This document shows, piece by piece, positions 10,099 through 20,234 of a stretch of DNA of 64,000 nucleotides; position 1 is the first letter of the stretch, and each line of letters starts with the position of its first letter. The stretch covers positions 2,904,501 through 2,968,500 of the forward strand of contig NC_083586.1 in assembly GCF_027579695.1 (NCBI RefSeq), in the 5' to 3' direction. Source of the DNA: Neoarius graeffei. Lineage: Eukaryota; Chordata; Actinopteri; Siluriformes; Ariidae. The position numbers and the translations under genes were made by a program. A model generated the notes under the pieces. That model made no database searches and was not told the DNA's origin. It saw only the letters and a list, made by a program, of their open reading frames with translations.

Positions 10099-11823
10099 CT
10101 ACTGTCCATGGAAGGAGGGGAGAGAGGGGAGTGGGGCACTGTTCAGCAGCCTCACTGCCTGAGGGTACAGGCTTTGGGCCATTCTGGTTGTTCTGGCTGG
10201 TAAGGCCCTGTACCTTCTGCCTGAGAGCAGCAGGTGGAACAGGTGATGGGCTGGGTGGTGTTGGTCATGGAGGATGTTACACACTCTCTTCAGACAGTGG
10301 GAGGTGTAGATGGTACTGATCTCTGGTAGAGTGGTCCCTGTGATTTTCCCCACTGTTTTTATCACCTGCTGGAGTGCCTGCTGTTCAGCCTTTGTGCAGC
10401 TGGAGAACCACATAAGGAAACCATACGTCAGAACACTGCTGATGGCACAGTTGTAAAAGTTCACCATCAGCTGTTTCTGGATCCTGGCATTCTTCAGTTG
10501 CCTCAGGTAGTAGAGCTATTGCTGGGCCTTTCCTACTGCTGAGGTGGTGTTGATGCCCTAGGACAGGTCCTCAGTGATAGTCACTCCCAAGAATTTGAAG
10601 TACATCACCCTTTCCGCCGCCTCATTGCCGATAAAGAGTGGAGGGTGGTTGTTTTGTCTCTTCTTGCGGGGGTCCACAATCATCTCCTTGGTCTTCTTGA
10701 TGTTCAGTATAAGATTATTACCCACACACCATGATGCTAGATGTTGCACTTCAGCCCTGTAATCTGTCTCATTATTGTTGTTGATAAGTCCGAGCACTGT
10801 GGTGTCATCAGCGAATTTAACAATGAGGTTGGAAAGAGAAGAAGCAGAGCAGTCATGTGTGAACAGGGTGTAGAGCAGAGGGCTAAGCACACACCCTTGG
10901 GGGGCCCCAGTATTGATTGAAAGGGTGGAGGAAGTGTGCTTGTCTACTCTCACATTCTGTGTTCAGTTTGTCAGAAAGTCCACAATCCAGTTGCACAGTG
11001 AGATATTCAATCCAAGATGGTGTAGTTTGGCTTGGAGCTTGAAGGGCCGGATTGTATTAAAGGGCGAGCTGAAATCAACAAAGAGGAGCCTCACATAGGT
11101 GTTCTTCTGCTCGAGATGCTCCAAAAGTGAATGGAGCACAATGGCAATAGCATCCTCAGTCGACCTGTTCTGTTTGTATGCAAATTTGTATGGGTCAAGT
11201 GTTGGTGGTATTGTGCCTTTAATGTGTTTGATGACCAGTCTCTCAAGGCATTTGGCAGGAATGGAGGTGAGTGCCACAGGTCTGTAGTCATTCAGACATG
11301 TGACATTTGACTGCTTGGGGATGGGAACTATTGTAGCTGCCTTAAAGCAGGCGGGGACCCATGATGTGGACAGTGATGTATTGTAAATGGAGGTGAAGAC
11401 ATCTGTTAGCTCCGCAGCACAATCTTTCAGCACACGGCCCAGCACACTGTCCAGTCCGGCTGCTTTTCTGGTGTTGATGCTGTGGAGGACATGTCTCACC
11501 TCATGAGAGCTCAAGACTGGAGCAGGGTCAGAGGAAGGGAGGGGGGGCAGCACCGGGTCTGTGTTTTCCCTGTCAAAGTGGGCATAAAAATACTTTAAAT
11601 CCTCAGCTAAGGTGACATCATCTGAGGAAGATGTTACTGTTGCTTTGCTCTTGTAGTCCGTGATGGCCCTGATGCCCTCCCATACCTGCCTGGGGTTTAT
11701 AGAGTTGTTGAAACAGGCTTCAATACGCCCCCTATGTTGTTGGTTGGCAGTATTGATACCTTTCCTCAGTGCAGCCCTGGCTCTGCTGTATGCCCCAGAG
11801 TCCCCAGAGCTAAGTGCCGCCAT
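10099..11823 (-). pseudogene. Rex1/Babar reverse transcriptase (partial)
   Basis: Three successive frames. 11823-10963 has RT motifs 0 to A: NDYRPVALTSIPAKCLERL and LFVDFSSPFNTI, the usual Rex1 FSSAFNTI with Ala to Pro. 10953-10558 has GAPQGCVLSPLLYTLFTHD and the catalytic FADDTTVLG. 10467-10099 is the C-terminal LLSGRRYRALPARTTRMAQS region. Frame breaks between them make it inactive. The N-terminal endonuclease is missing through 5' truncation, the normal fate of LINE insertions. Confidence 0.85.
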
Positions 11824-12171
11824 TTTCCTACATTATAACTGTATCAGATCAGCAATTAGAATGTTTTACTCCCCTTAAAGAAACTGAATTACTTTCATTA
11901 ATCTTGGCATCAAAAGCCTCAACTTGTGTACTAGATCCCTTACCTACACGTCTATTCAAACAGATAATACCTGAAGTAATTGAACTGCTTCTAAAAATAA
12001 TAAATTATTCTCTCACGATTGGCTATGTACCCAAATCCTTTAAACTAGCCGTTATCAAACCCCTGATTAAAAAACCTGACCTTGATCCCTGTCAGCTGTC
12101 CAATTATCGGCCAATATCAAACCTCCCCTTTATCTCCAAGATCCTTGAAAAAGCTGTAGCACAGCAGTAGA

Positions 12172-14335
12172 CCCAGTTAGTAAGAAAGTCCTTTAACCAG
12201 GCACATGTGAGAGGGGGGAGGCCGAGAGTGTCCAGTTTTCTAATAAGGATGTCCGGGATTATTGTATTAAAAGCTGAACTGTAATCCACAAAGAGTATGT
12301 GGACGTAGCTCTGCTGCTGCTCCAGGTGATTTAGCGCAGAGTGGAGAGCTACGGTAATGGCTTCCTCTGTGGATCTGTTTGTGCGATATGCGAACTGGTA
12401 GGGGTTGAAGTCTGGGGGGAGGTGGTCCTTGATGTGCTGAAGAACTAGTCTCTCGAAGCACTTCATGATTACCGGGGTGAGGGCCACAGGACGGTAATCA
12501 TTCAGGCTGGTGATGGGAAACTTCTTCAGCACTGGGATTATTGTTGCAGATTTTAGGCAGGGCGGGATGACTGCCTGAGCCAGGGAGAGGTTAAAGATCC
12601 TGGTGAAGGTAGGGGCGAGCTGGTGGGTGCATGCTCTGAGCACTTTACCAGGTACACCATCTGGGCCGGCAGCTTTCTTGGGGTTCACTGCCAGGAGCAC
12701 CCGTCTCACATCGTGCCCCTGTACAGTGAAAGGAGTGGTGTAGGAAGTGTGTGGTGGTGGGGGCAGGGCAGGAGCAGATGAGTGCTGCTGAGATGTTTCA
12801 AAGCGAGCAAAGAAGCGATTTAGCTCCTCTGCTAGTGGCACACTCCAATCTCCTGTTGGCACATCACAGTCTCTGAAGTTTGTGATGTCCTGAATGCCCT
12901 GCCACACCTCCCGTGTTGTTACTGGACAGGTGGGACTCTATGCGCAGCCTGTGGTCCGCCTTGGCTTTATTTATTCCTCTTTTCAGATCAGCTCGAGCAG
13001 CTCTGTCCAGAGCTCTATCACCTGACCTGAAGGCAGCATTGCGAGCCCTGAGGAGTGAGCGGACCTGGCTGGTCATTCAGGGTTTCTGGTTTGAGAAGAC
13101 CTGGATGTTTTTATCCACCGTCACATTCCCGATGCAGAACTTGATATAGTCCAGCACCGTTCCTGTGAATGTCTCCAGCTCCTGGTGTTCAAATAAGTCC
13201 CAATCTGTCTGTTTAAAACAGTCCGTAGTTTGGAGAGTGCATTGTCAGGCCAGGTTGTGATAGTCCTTGTGGTAGGCCTGGCTCTGTGTCTGAGGGGGGT
13301 GTAGGCTGGGGAGAGCATGAGGGAAAGATGGTCTGACTGGCTGAGGTGGGGGAGGGGTATGGCTCTGTACGCATGCTTGATGTTGGAGTAAACATGATCC
13401 AGAGTGTTCTCCCCTCTAGTAGAACACTTAACATGTTGGTAAAACTTTGGCAGTACAGTCTTCAAGTTGGCCTTATTAAAGTCTCCTGCGATTATGTGAA
13501 CACCGTCAGGGTGGGCCCGCTGCTGTATGTTTATGGTGTTCAGCAGGAGAGAGAGCGCTGTGTTCACACTGGCGTCAGGTGGAATATACACAGCTGTGAC
13601 AATCACTACAGTTAGCTCTCTCGGTAGAAAAAAGGCCGGCATCTTACAGACATGTACTCGAGGTCTGGGGAACAGTGTTTATCTATAATTGTTCCATTGT
13701 TACACCAATTATCATGCACGTAAATACAGAGCCCTCCCCCTCTGCTCTTACCAGAGTTCTCATTTCTATCCCAGCAAAGCAGAGTGCGGCCTACTAGCTG
13801 CAAGCTAGCATCGGGTATTTCCGGATGAAGCCAGGTTTCTGTGATAATTAAAACACAGCAGTCCCAAAACATAGCGATTTCCAGCGAGTTGTAATTCCAG
13901 ATCATCCGTTTTATGCACCAGGGATCTGGCATTGGAGAGATACAGGCTCGGTAGAGGTGGCTTGTGTGGTTGTTTTCTTAGCCTTAGCATAGCACCGGAC
14001 CTGCAGCCCCGATTCTGCTTCCTCTCCTTCCTCCATCTGCGCCACCTCCTAGACCCGGCAACAATCCACGGAGAGCCCGGCGGTCTCGCTATGTCATCTG
14101 GGATGTTATGCGTGAAGAGAAAGTCGCTTGAAACAGATACCTGATGTTGGTCACCGATGGCTAAAAGTGTTTGGCGGGTGTACTGGATGCTTGCAGAACC
14201 GATGTTGCACAAACAAGCAAGAAAGAAATACAAAACAAACAAAAAAAAGAGCACTGAAAAGGAGAGCCGTAAGCCACTGCAACCACACGCACCGCCACCA
14301 TGGAATAAATATTCATAATGTGAAATGCAACACAT
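12172..14335 (-). pseudogene. Rex1/Babar LINE 5' part: endonuclease and first half of RT
   Basis: On the minus strand, from 14335: a hydrophobic leader-like N-terminus, then the endonuclease (YLSNARSLVHK, ITETWLHPEIPD, RGGGLCIYVHDNW, HIIAGDFNKANL, QSDHLSLML) in several frames. It is followed by a linker and the RT start (AAGPDGVPGKVLRAC, NDYRPVALTPVIMKCFERL, LFVDYSSAFNTIIPD), ending abruptly after FLTNW at about 12172. The finger/palm second half is absent. The family is the same as the Rex1 at 9753-11829, but the sequence is a distinct subfamily. See the adjoining plus-strand 3' UTR. Confidence 0.85.
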
Positions 14336-14712
14336 TCACCTCAGGACTGTGCACCTTACACACAGCACATACACCTCAGGACTGTGCACCTTACACACAA
14401 CACATACACCTCAAGTCTGTGCACCTTACCTTACCTTGCAGTACTTTATAATGTGTAATATTTTATCTTATAATGTGACTCTCTCGTGCAATAATTTATA
14501 ATGTGACTGTCTCTGTGCAATACTTTATATGTGCAATACCTCACTCCATAATGTGTAACACAACACATACACCTCAGACTGTGCACCTTACCCCCCCTTT
14601 TTTCTCCCCCCCTTCCTCTCTCTCTCTACACGCTGTTTGCACAGTTATTGGAGATGCTTTAATCTCATTGTACATGTGTATAGTAACAATAAAGGCATTC
14701 TATTCTATTTAT
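14336..14712 (+). mobile_element. Rex1-type 3' UTR in opposite orientation, ATTCT tail
   Basis: Repeats of cacctcaggactgtgcacctt and ataatgtgactctct-like units lead to a 3' end gtaacaataaaggcattcta followed by TTCTA units. This is the usual end of a common fish Rex1 subfamily. It lies tail-out on the plus strand, directly against the 5' end of the minus-strand Rex1 part, which suggests a 5'-inverted (twin-primed) insertion. Confidence 0.7.
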
Positions 14713-15027
14713 ATTTACTATTCTACACACTCGATTCGTGCACTTTTAGAACTAGACACACCTCGTTTTGTTTGTAGGAACCCTCTACTCACTTCCACAG
14801 AACTGTCATGTTGTTTTGAACTTTGCAATGGTTTTAAAACTAGCGTTTTGTATAGGCAAAAAGATATGCCCCGCACACTGCCGTGTTAGCGCTTTCTGGT
14901 TAAAATCACAAAAAACTAATTTTCTCAAAACACATCCGATTGATGTGATTGTGATAGCAACTCAACGTATGCACTCCCAATAATGCGAGAATAGACCTAA
15001 AAAGCATTTCACTCCGGAGTTTTCCTT
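14713..15027. other. Unclassified 315-bp segment inside L2 copy A
   Basis: Lies between the Rex1 tail and the point where L2 RT resumes. It contains tttcactccggagttttcctt and no coding potential I recognise. It may be a further small insertion. Confidence 0.4.
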
Positions 15028-17065
15028 TAAAGTAGTAAATGACCTACTGTTGGCGTCTGATCAGGGCTGTGTCTCGCTGCTTGCACTTGACCTCAGTGCA
15101 GCATTTGATACCATTGACCATTGCATTCTTCTGGATAGACTAGAAAATGTGGGAATTAAGGGAACAGCCCTCTCCTGGCTCAGCTCTTATTTAACTGATC
15201 GCTATCAGTATGTTGATATAAATGGTGATATTTCTAGACGTACTGAGGTAAAGTTTGGTATTCCACAAGGTTCTGTCTTGGGTCCACTGCTTTTTTCTTT
15301 GTATATGTTACATTTGGGTAATATTATTCATTAACATTGTATTAGTTTCCACTGTTATGCTGATGACACACAGTTGTATGTTTCTGCAAAACCTGATGAG
15401 AGACACCAGCTTAATAGAACTGAGGAATGTGTGAAGGACATTAGACACTGGATGCTTATTAATTTCCTTCTGCTTAACTCTGACAAGACTGAAGTACTTG
15501 TACTAGGACCACATGCAGCTAGAAGTAAGTTTTCTGATTCCACAGTAACTCTGGATGGCCTTTCTGTTTCTTCAGGTGCAGCAGTAAAAGACCTTGGAGT
15601 TATTGACCCCAGTCTTTCATTCAAAACTCACATTGATAACATTACCCAGATAGCTTTCTTTCATCTCAGAAATACTGCTAAAATAAGAAATTTAATGTTA
15701 CTACATGACGCGGAAAAAAATAGTTCATGCTTTTGTTACCTCCAGGTTGGATTATTGTAATGCCTTACTGTCTGCATGTTCCAAGAAGTGCATAAACAAG
15801 CTCCAGTTAGTTCAAAATGCAGCGGCAAGAGTCCTGACTAGAACTAGAAAATATGACCACATCACCTCTGTCTTATCCACACTGCATTGGCTCCCAGTCA
15901 AATTTCGTATTGATTATAAAGTACTACTATTGACCTTTAAAGCACTGAATGGTTTACCATCACAGTACCTGAATGAACTTCTGCTCCTCTATGACCTACC
16001 ATGCCTACTTGGATCAAAAGGTGCAGGCTATCTGCTGGTATCTCCCATAGTGAAGGCTACATCAGGGGGCAGAGTTTTTTCTTACAAAGCCCCACAATTA
16101 TGGAACAGCCTTCCAATAGTGTTCAGGAATCAGACACAGTCTCAGTGTTTAAGTCTAGGCTGAAAACATATCTGTTTAGTCAAGCCTTTTGTTAATGGTG
16201 TTTATGAAGTAAAGGTGTAGATCTGGAGGGTCCTCAGACATGGTGTTTTGGTAAACTGGGATGTATGGATGCTGTCAGTTCCCACTCGCTTGCTCACTCG
16301 AGTTTGTTGACGGTGTAGTGGCTGGCTGCTTTATGTTCTGGGACTCCCTTATGCCTGTGTTATCTTCTGGCTCTCCCCTTTTAGTTATGCTGTCATAGTT
16401 AGTTGCTGGAGTCCCTGCTTGTACTCAGTGCAATATGTATACTGTTCCTACTTATTCAGGTGACATTGGGCATACCCAACAACCTGTGTTTTTCTCTCAG
16501 TTCTCCCCCCCCCCCCAAATCTGTCCCTCTGAGTTACATGTCAGTCCTGGGATCGAGATGCTGAACCTCTACTGCTCCTCGGACCTGCCTGATCCATCCT
16601 GGTGCCCTGTGTCTGGCATTGCTCCTGTGGAGGGCGGCCCCATGTGGACAGTTGGGGGTCGCACCTGGAGGATGCTCTGGACTCTTGCAGTGGTGCTTTT
16701 GTGGCTGGGGACTGCAGTTGACTTGTCGACCTTGGGACTGTGGTTGTTGTGAATGGTTTTGCACTCGGGTCTCCATCAGTGGGGGGTTTATAGCATCAAC
16801 AAAGCTGACTTTATGTTCAGACTGTTAATGTTATAGTCATGTTGTCTGTTGTTGCCCGGATGGGTTCCCTTTTGAGTCTGGTTCCTCTCGAGGTTTCTTC
16901 CTCATGTCGTCTGAGGGAGTTTTTCCTTGCCACCGTCACCACAGGCGTGCTCGTTGGGGATAGATTAGAGATAAAATTAGCTCATATTTTAAGTCATTCA
17001 AATTCTGTAAAGCTGCTTTGCGACAATGTTTATTGTTAAAAGTGCTATACAAATAAACTTGATTT

Positions 17066-17530
17066 TCAGGAAATGCACCTTCCAAGAGCAATCCTATTCA
17101 GCCATGTACCAGAAGAGGGAAATTGGAGGGTCTTGGATGCAGATCACAAATGCAAAATTCCAAGTTCCTTCTACTTAATACTGGCTTCCTTTGCATTCTT
17201 TGTATCATCCTGGGACTTGACCATGTCTCAGTAAAATAAACAAACAAATAAATTAATAAATAAGTAAATAAATGAATGACTGATAAACTTAAAGTCTTCT
17301 GGGCAAATGCTGATTTTTTTTAAATATTTCCTTTTATTGTGAAGGACAATGTTTATGTCCAATTTATCATAGAATTAACTGAGATGAGACTGAACTGGCT
17401 GCATCAACTGCTAAACTGGCTGTATTGCAGGCCTCAGATCTGTAAAGTTCTTCTCAAGCACCCTCAGATGGCATGAACTCCTATCTCGAAAGGGAAAAAC
17501 AGAAATGGCAATCCATCAACGTCTTAAATC
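17066..17530. other. No gene recognised; possible far 5' gag flank of the BEL/Pao relic
   Basis: AT-rich, with an (AAAT/AAAC)n stretch at 17236-17276. The last about 150 bp may continue into the gag-like sequence that follows the solo LTR, but there is no clear motif. Confidence 0.4.
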
Positions 17531-18151
17531 TGTCACGGAACAAACAGGAGAGGAGATCAAATGCGCTCAAACCACAGTTTATTAATAATAGGGGAAAAGG
17601 GAGTTGGGAGAATGTATGTGAAGTCCAGAGGCAAGGATGGCGGTGACATCTGAGGTCTCCTATCCAAGTACTGACCAAGCCCAACCCTGCTTAGCTTCTG
17701 AGATCTGATAGGATCTGGCATAATCAGAGAGCTGTGGCTGTAGGCTGCCAGAACTTGGGTTTCAGGCAGTCTCCAAGCGTGCAGTCCCTCAGCATGCAGG
17801 AGTTAGAGAGCAAACTGGAACACAGAGTCACAAATCAGGTAGCAAGATAGGGGACAGAAGGCAGATCAGGTTACCGGGGCTGGAGAGCAGACAGAGTCAA
17901 ACGGAACAGAACAATTTCAGGAGTCAGAGTAGTAGGAACACAGAGCAGGTTATCAGGCTGAGAGTTGCAGATGATCTGACACTGAGGCTAGGGAGAACTG
18001 CAGCTTAAATACACCCAGGGGGAAGCAGGTGATCGGCAACAGCCAATGACAGTCACTGAAAGTTAATAAGAGGAAGTGAGTGCGGGCATGGCCGGTAATG
18101 CTGAGTGGAGATGTTACCTGAAGAGAGAAGCCCACAGGTAGGACCATGACA
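17531..18151 (-). mobile_element. Solo LTR with 5-bp target duplication and embedded 5S-like segment
   Basis: Read on the minus strand it begins TGTCATGGTCCTACC and ends GTTCCGTGACA (TG...CA). It is flanked by an exact 5-bp direct repeat, aaatc, at 17526-17530 and 18152-18156. A TATA-like gtgtatttaagc lies near 18001-18014 and an AATAAAC polyadenylation-like signal near 17577, in the correct order for U3-R. There is no internal retroelement sequence, so this is a solo LTR left by LTR-LTR recombination. A 5-bp duplication fits Ty3/gypsy, BEL/Pao or some endogenous retroviruses; the superfamily is not resolved. Confidence 0.8.
17654..17745 (-). pseudogene. 5S rRNA-like segment (positions 1-92) inside the solo LTR
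   Basis: Reverse complement starts GCCTACAGCC, contains AGAAGCTAAGCAGGGTTGGG and ends AGTACTTGGATAGGAGACC. This is colinear and gap-free with vertebrate 5S rRNA from its first base to about base 92. Box A (AGCTAAGCAGGG), the intermediate element and box C are all recognisable; the 5' third is more diverged. The last about 29 bases of 5S are missing. It lies between the TATA-like element and the polyadenylation signal of the LTR. Confidence 0.85.
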
Positions 18152-18670
18152 AAATCCTATAGTGAAGGAATACAATCTGTGATTTTGGAAGCCAGCAAAA
18201 CAAATCAGTGCGATGAAGGGATCATTTCCATCTAATGACCCACAATTACCAGATGTGCAAAGAAAGGAAATGGAACAGTGGTCTGAGGCTGCCTCAAAGC
18301 AGTGGGACAATCCCAATGAGCAACAGCAAGAAACCAATACTATGGGAACGTTATAATAAATTTGTCGCCAGCCAACAATGGCACCAATGGAGGGTGAGCA
18401 GAGCCAATTCTCATATCAGCAAAGTGGTCAATATTCATCTAGTGACCTCCTTACCATCATGCACAGACAAAACGACATAACTGCATCTTTAGTGCGACAA
18501 CAGTACATTGTCCCTGCCCCCCCCCCCCAAGAAATTCCCATATTTGAAAGGAATCCACTCCAGTAAAGGGCATTTATCAAAGCCTTTGAACAAGGAATGG
18601 AGCAAAAGGCAGGAAAGGCAGACTGCTTGGACCATTTGGAGCAGTTTACAAGAGGACGACCACAAGAACT

Positions 18671-19234
18671 TGTTAGGACTGGGACTGTTTTGGCCTCTAG
18701 AGGCCGCTGTTATGTTTATCTTGTCATGTTTGTTTTGGCCTCTAGAAGCCGCCACTGTGTTTTGTTTGTCTTGATTGCTTGTTTCCTGCCCCGCCCTGTT
18801 CCTTTATTAGTTTGTGTATAAATACCCCTCTGTTTGTTCCCTAGTCACAGAGTCTTTATGCTATGTTGCCTAGTGCTAGTTTCTTCTGTCCCACGTATCT
18901 TGCCTGTGCCCTTGTGTTTTTGATGTTTTTGCTTTCTTTGGACTTTGTATTTTTGATCTTCTGAGCGTTTGGATTTTTGCCTTTTCTTTTCTTATCTTTG
19001 GCTTTTTGTTTTGACTTTGAACTTTTGGATTTTTTATTTTTCTCGTACATCTGAGCTTTTGGATTTTCTTTTTGTTTTTTCCAACGGATTGTATATATTG
19101 TAAATAAACTGTTTTTTGATACTCTACCTACGCCTCACGCCTCTGCACTTGAGTCATCCCCCTGGTGGCCTAGTGGGGGTTTGCTGGATTATCACACCAG
19201 TGACCCGTGTTCATATCCCAGCAAAACCCTAACA
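18671..19234 (+). repeat. Gypsy 5' LTR
   Basis: 564 bp with two tggcctctagaggccgc-type palindromes near 18690 and 18736, a TATA-like gtgtataaataccc near 18815, and an aataaact polyadenylation-like signal near 19103. The last about 75 bp resemble a tRNA. Confidence 0.9.
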
Positions 19235-19247
19235 GAAAGACTCCGTC

Positions 19248-20234
19248 ATGACCGACTCAGCAGAGGCTGCTTCAACTGTCTACCCGGCCAACCTTCAGGG
19301 AATTATGACACACTTTGACACGTTTCGGAGCGACCATGGACACTCATGGACGAACGCTCACAAGCCAACATGAGGCCCTTGCTCGCCACGAGGTACTGCT
19401 TCAGCAAATTGGGAAGACCCTGGCACAGCTGACACCTCTGCCCGCATCTCCTGATCCTGCTCCCGCTCCAGTGCCTCCTGCCACGCTGTCTCCTTCACCT
19501 CACGAACCCAGCCTTCCTGCACCACAGAGGTATGACGGCAAGCACGGTGAGTGCCGGGAGTTCCTTACCCAGTGCCAACTCACCTTTGAGCTTCAGCCTA
19601 CCACCTACACTACGGATCGCCGCAAGATTGCCTTTGTGATAACCTTGTTAGCTGGTAAGGCACGAGGTTGGGCAACAGCCATCTGGCAGAGACAGGGACC
19701 CGAGTGCTCTGATTTCCAGCTGTTGACAGAGGAGATGCTTTGTGTCTTCGATCAAGCAGATATCAGTACAGACGCAGTCAGAAAGCTCATGTCCATTCGA
19801 CAAGAAGGAAGCGTCGCGGACTACGCCATCGTGTTCCAGATGCTCCCAGCAGTCAGCGGATGGAACGAAGCAGCCCTGGTTTCAGCCTTTCACCATGGTT
19901 TGTCTGACCCCATCAAAGACGGCTTGGCCTCTATCGGATGTCCAAGTGACCTCGAAACTCTGATCTCACATTCTACTCGTCTTGACAACAGGATTAGAGA
20001 GCGCCGCCGAGTCCTGAGCTTCCCCGGCCTCACTGCCTTGACCTGGAGCCCATCTACCTCCTCCAGTGACTGTCTAGAGCCCATGCAAGTTGGCCGTACT
20101 CGTCTCTCCACAGCTGAAAGGGAGCGCAGAAGGAGGGACAAGTGCTGCATCTACTGTGGCAAGCCTGGCCATTTCTGAGCATCTTGTCCCGAGCTCTCGG
20201 GAAAAGGACCGCCCCGTCCAGGTGAAGGAGGGTT
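19248..20234 (+). pseudogene. Gypsy gag
   Basis: The likely start is ATG 19248 (MTDSAEAAS), with a frameshift near 19320-19340 into the long frame. The capsid-type region has RYDGKHGECREFLTQCQLTF and WATAIWQRQ. The C-terminus has a CCHC zinc knuckle at about 20143-20190 (C-x2-C-x4-H-x4-C), broken by TGA at 20176-20178. Gag forms the virus-like particle and the knuckle binds RNA. It is inactive in this copy. Confidence 0.85.

Larger units (their letters stand above)
9753..11829 (-). mobile_element. Rex1/Babar LINE, 5'-truncated, with GATT-repeat tail
   Basis: On the minus strand it runs from a 5' truncation at about 11829, through reverse transcriptase, to a 3' UTR that ends aatgaaaataaaaaagtg followed by (GATT)n. 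L2 copy A sequence reads into it at both edges (gttaacaatat on the left, ataactgtatcagatcagc on the right). The target duplication is not clean. Confidence 0.85.
7552..16195 (+). pseudogene. L2 copy A ORF2 (AP endonuclease + reverse transcriptase), split by insertions and a deletion
   Basis: Segments: 7552-7903 (endonuclease start, LCLTETLIKPNEY), 9044-9640 (endonuclease core, VGDFNIHFDNP and SDHYLISF), 11832-12170 (RT entry, NYRPISNLPF), and 15030-16195 (RT core with [25 protein letters not shown] and [10 protein letters not shown], ending in the L2-type C-terminal [12 protein letters not shown]). The hAT insertion plus its duplication adds 1140 bp, a multiple of three, so the endonuclease frame is kept across it. 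Further stops and frameshifts occur near 9642, 15334 and 15712. About 90 bp of the RT is missing between 12171 and 15027 compared with copy B. Confidence 0.85.
2600..17065 (+). mobile_element. L2-clade LINE (copy A), nearly full length, with four nested insertions
   Basis: The pieces align in order with the second, less interrupted L2 copy at 51846-56318: 5' UTR (2.6-3.02 and 6.39-6.55 kb), ORF1 (6548-7458), endonuclease (7552-7903, 9044-9750), linker and RT start (11.83-12.17 kb), RT core to C-terminus (15.03-16.19 kb), then a 3' UTR ending gctatacaaataaacttgat at about 17065. Insertions are Rex3 (3022-6375), a hAT element (7904-9035), Rex1 (9753-11829) and a two-part Rex1 (12172-14712). An internal deletion also removes the segment between the endonuclease and the linker near 9606. 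The left boundary is uncertain. Confidence 0.85.

Noticed and set aside
17654..17745. Functional 5S rRNA gene
   Set aside because: The last quarter is missing, there is no T-run terminator after it, and the 5' part is diverged; it is embedded in an LTR.
18856..19050. Lys/Ser-rich frame on the minus strand, repeated identically at 23732-23926
   Set aside because: Both lie in the two LTRs of the gypsy element; the match simply reflects LTR identity.
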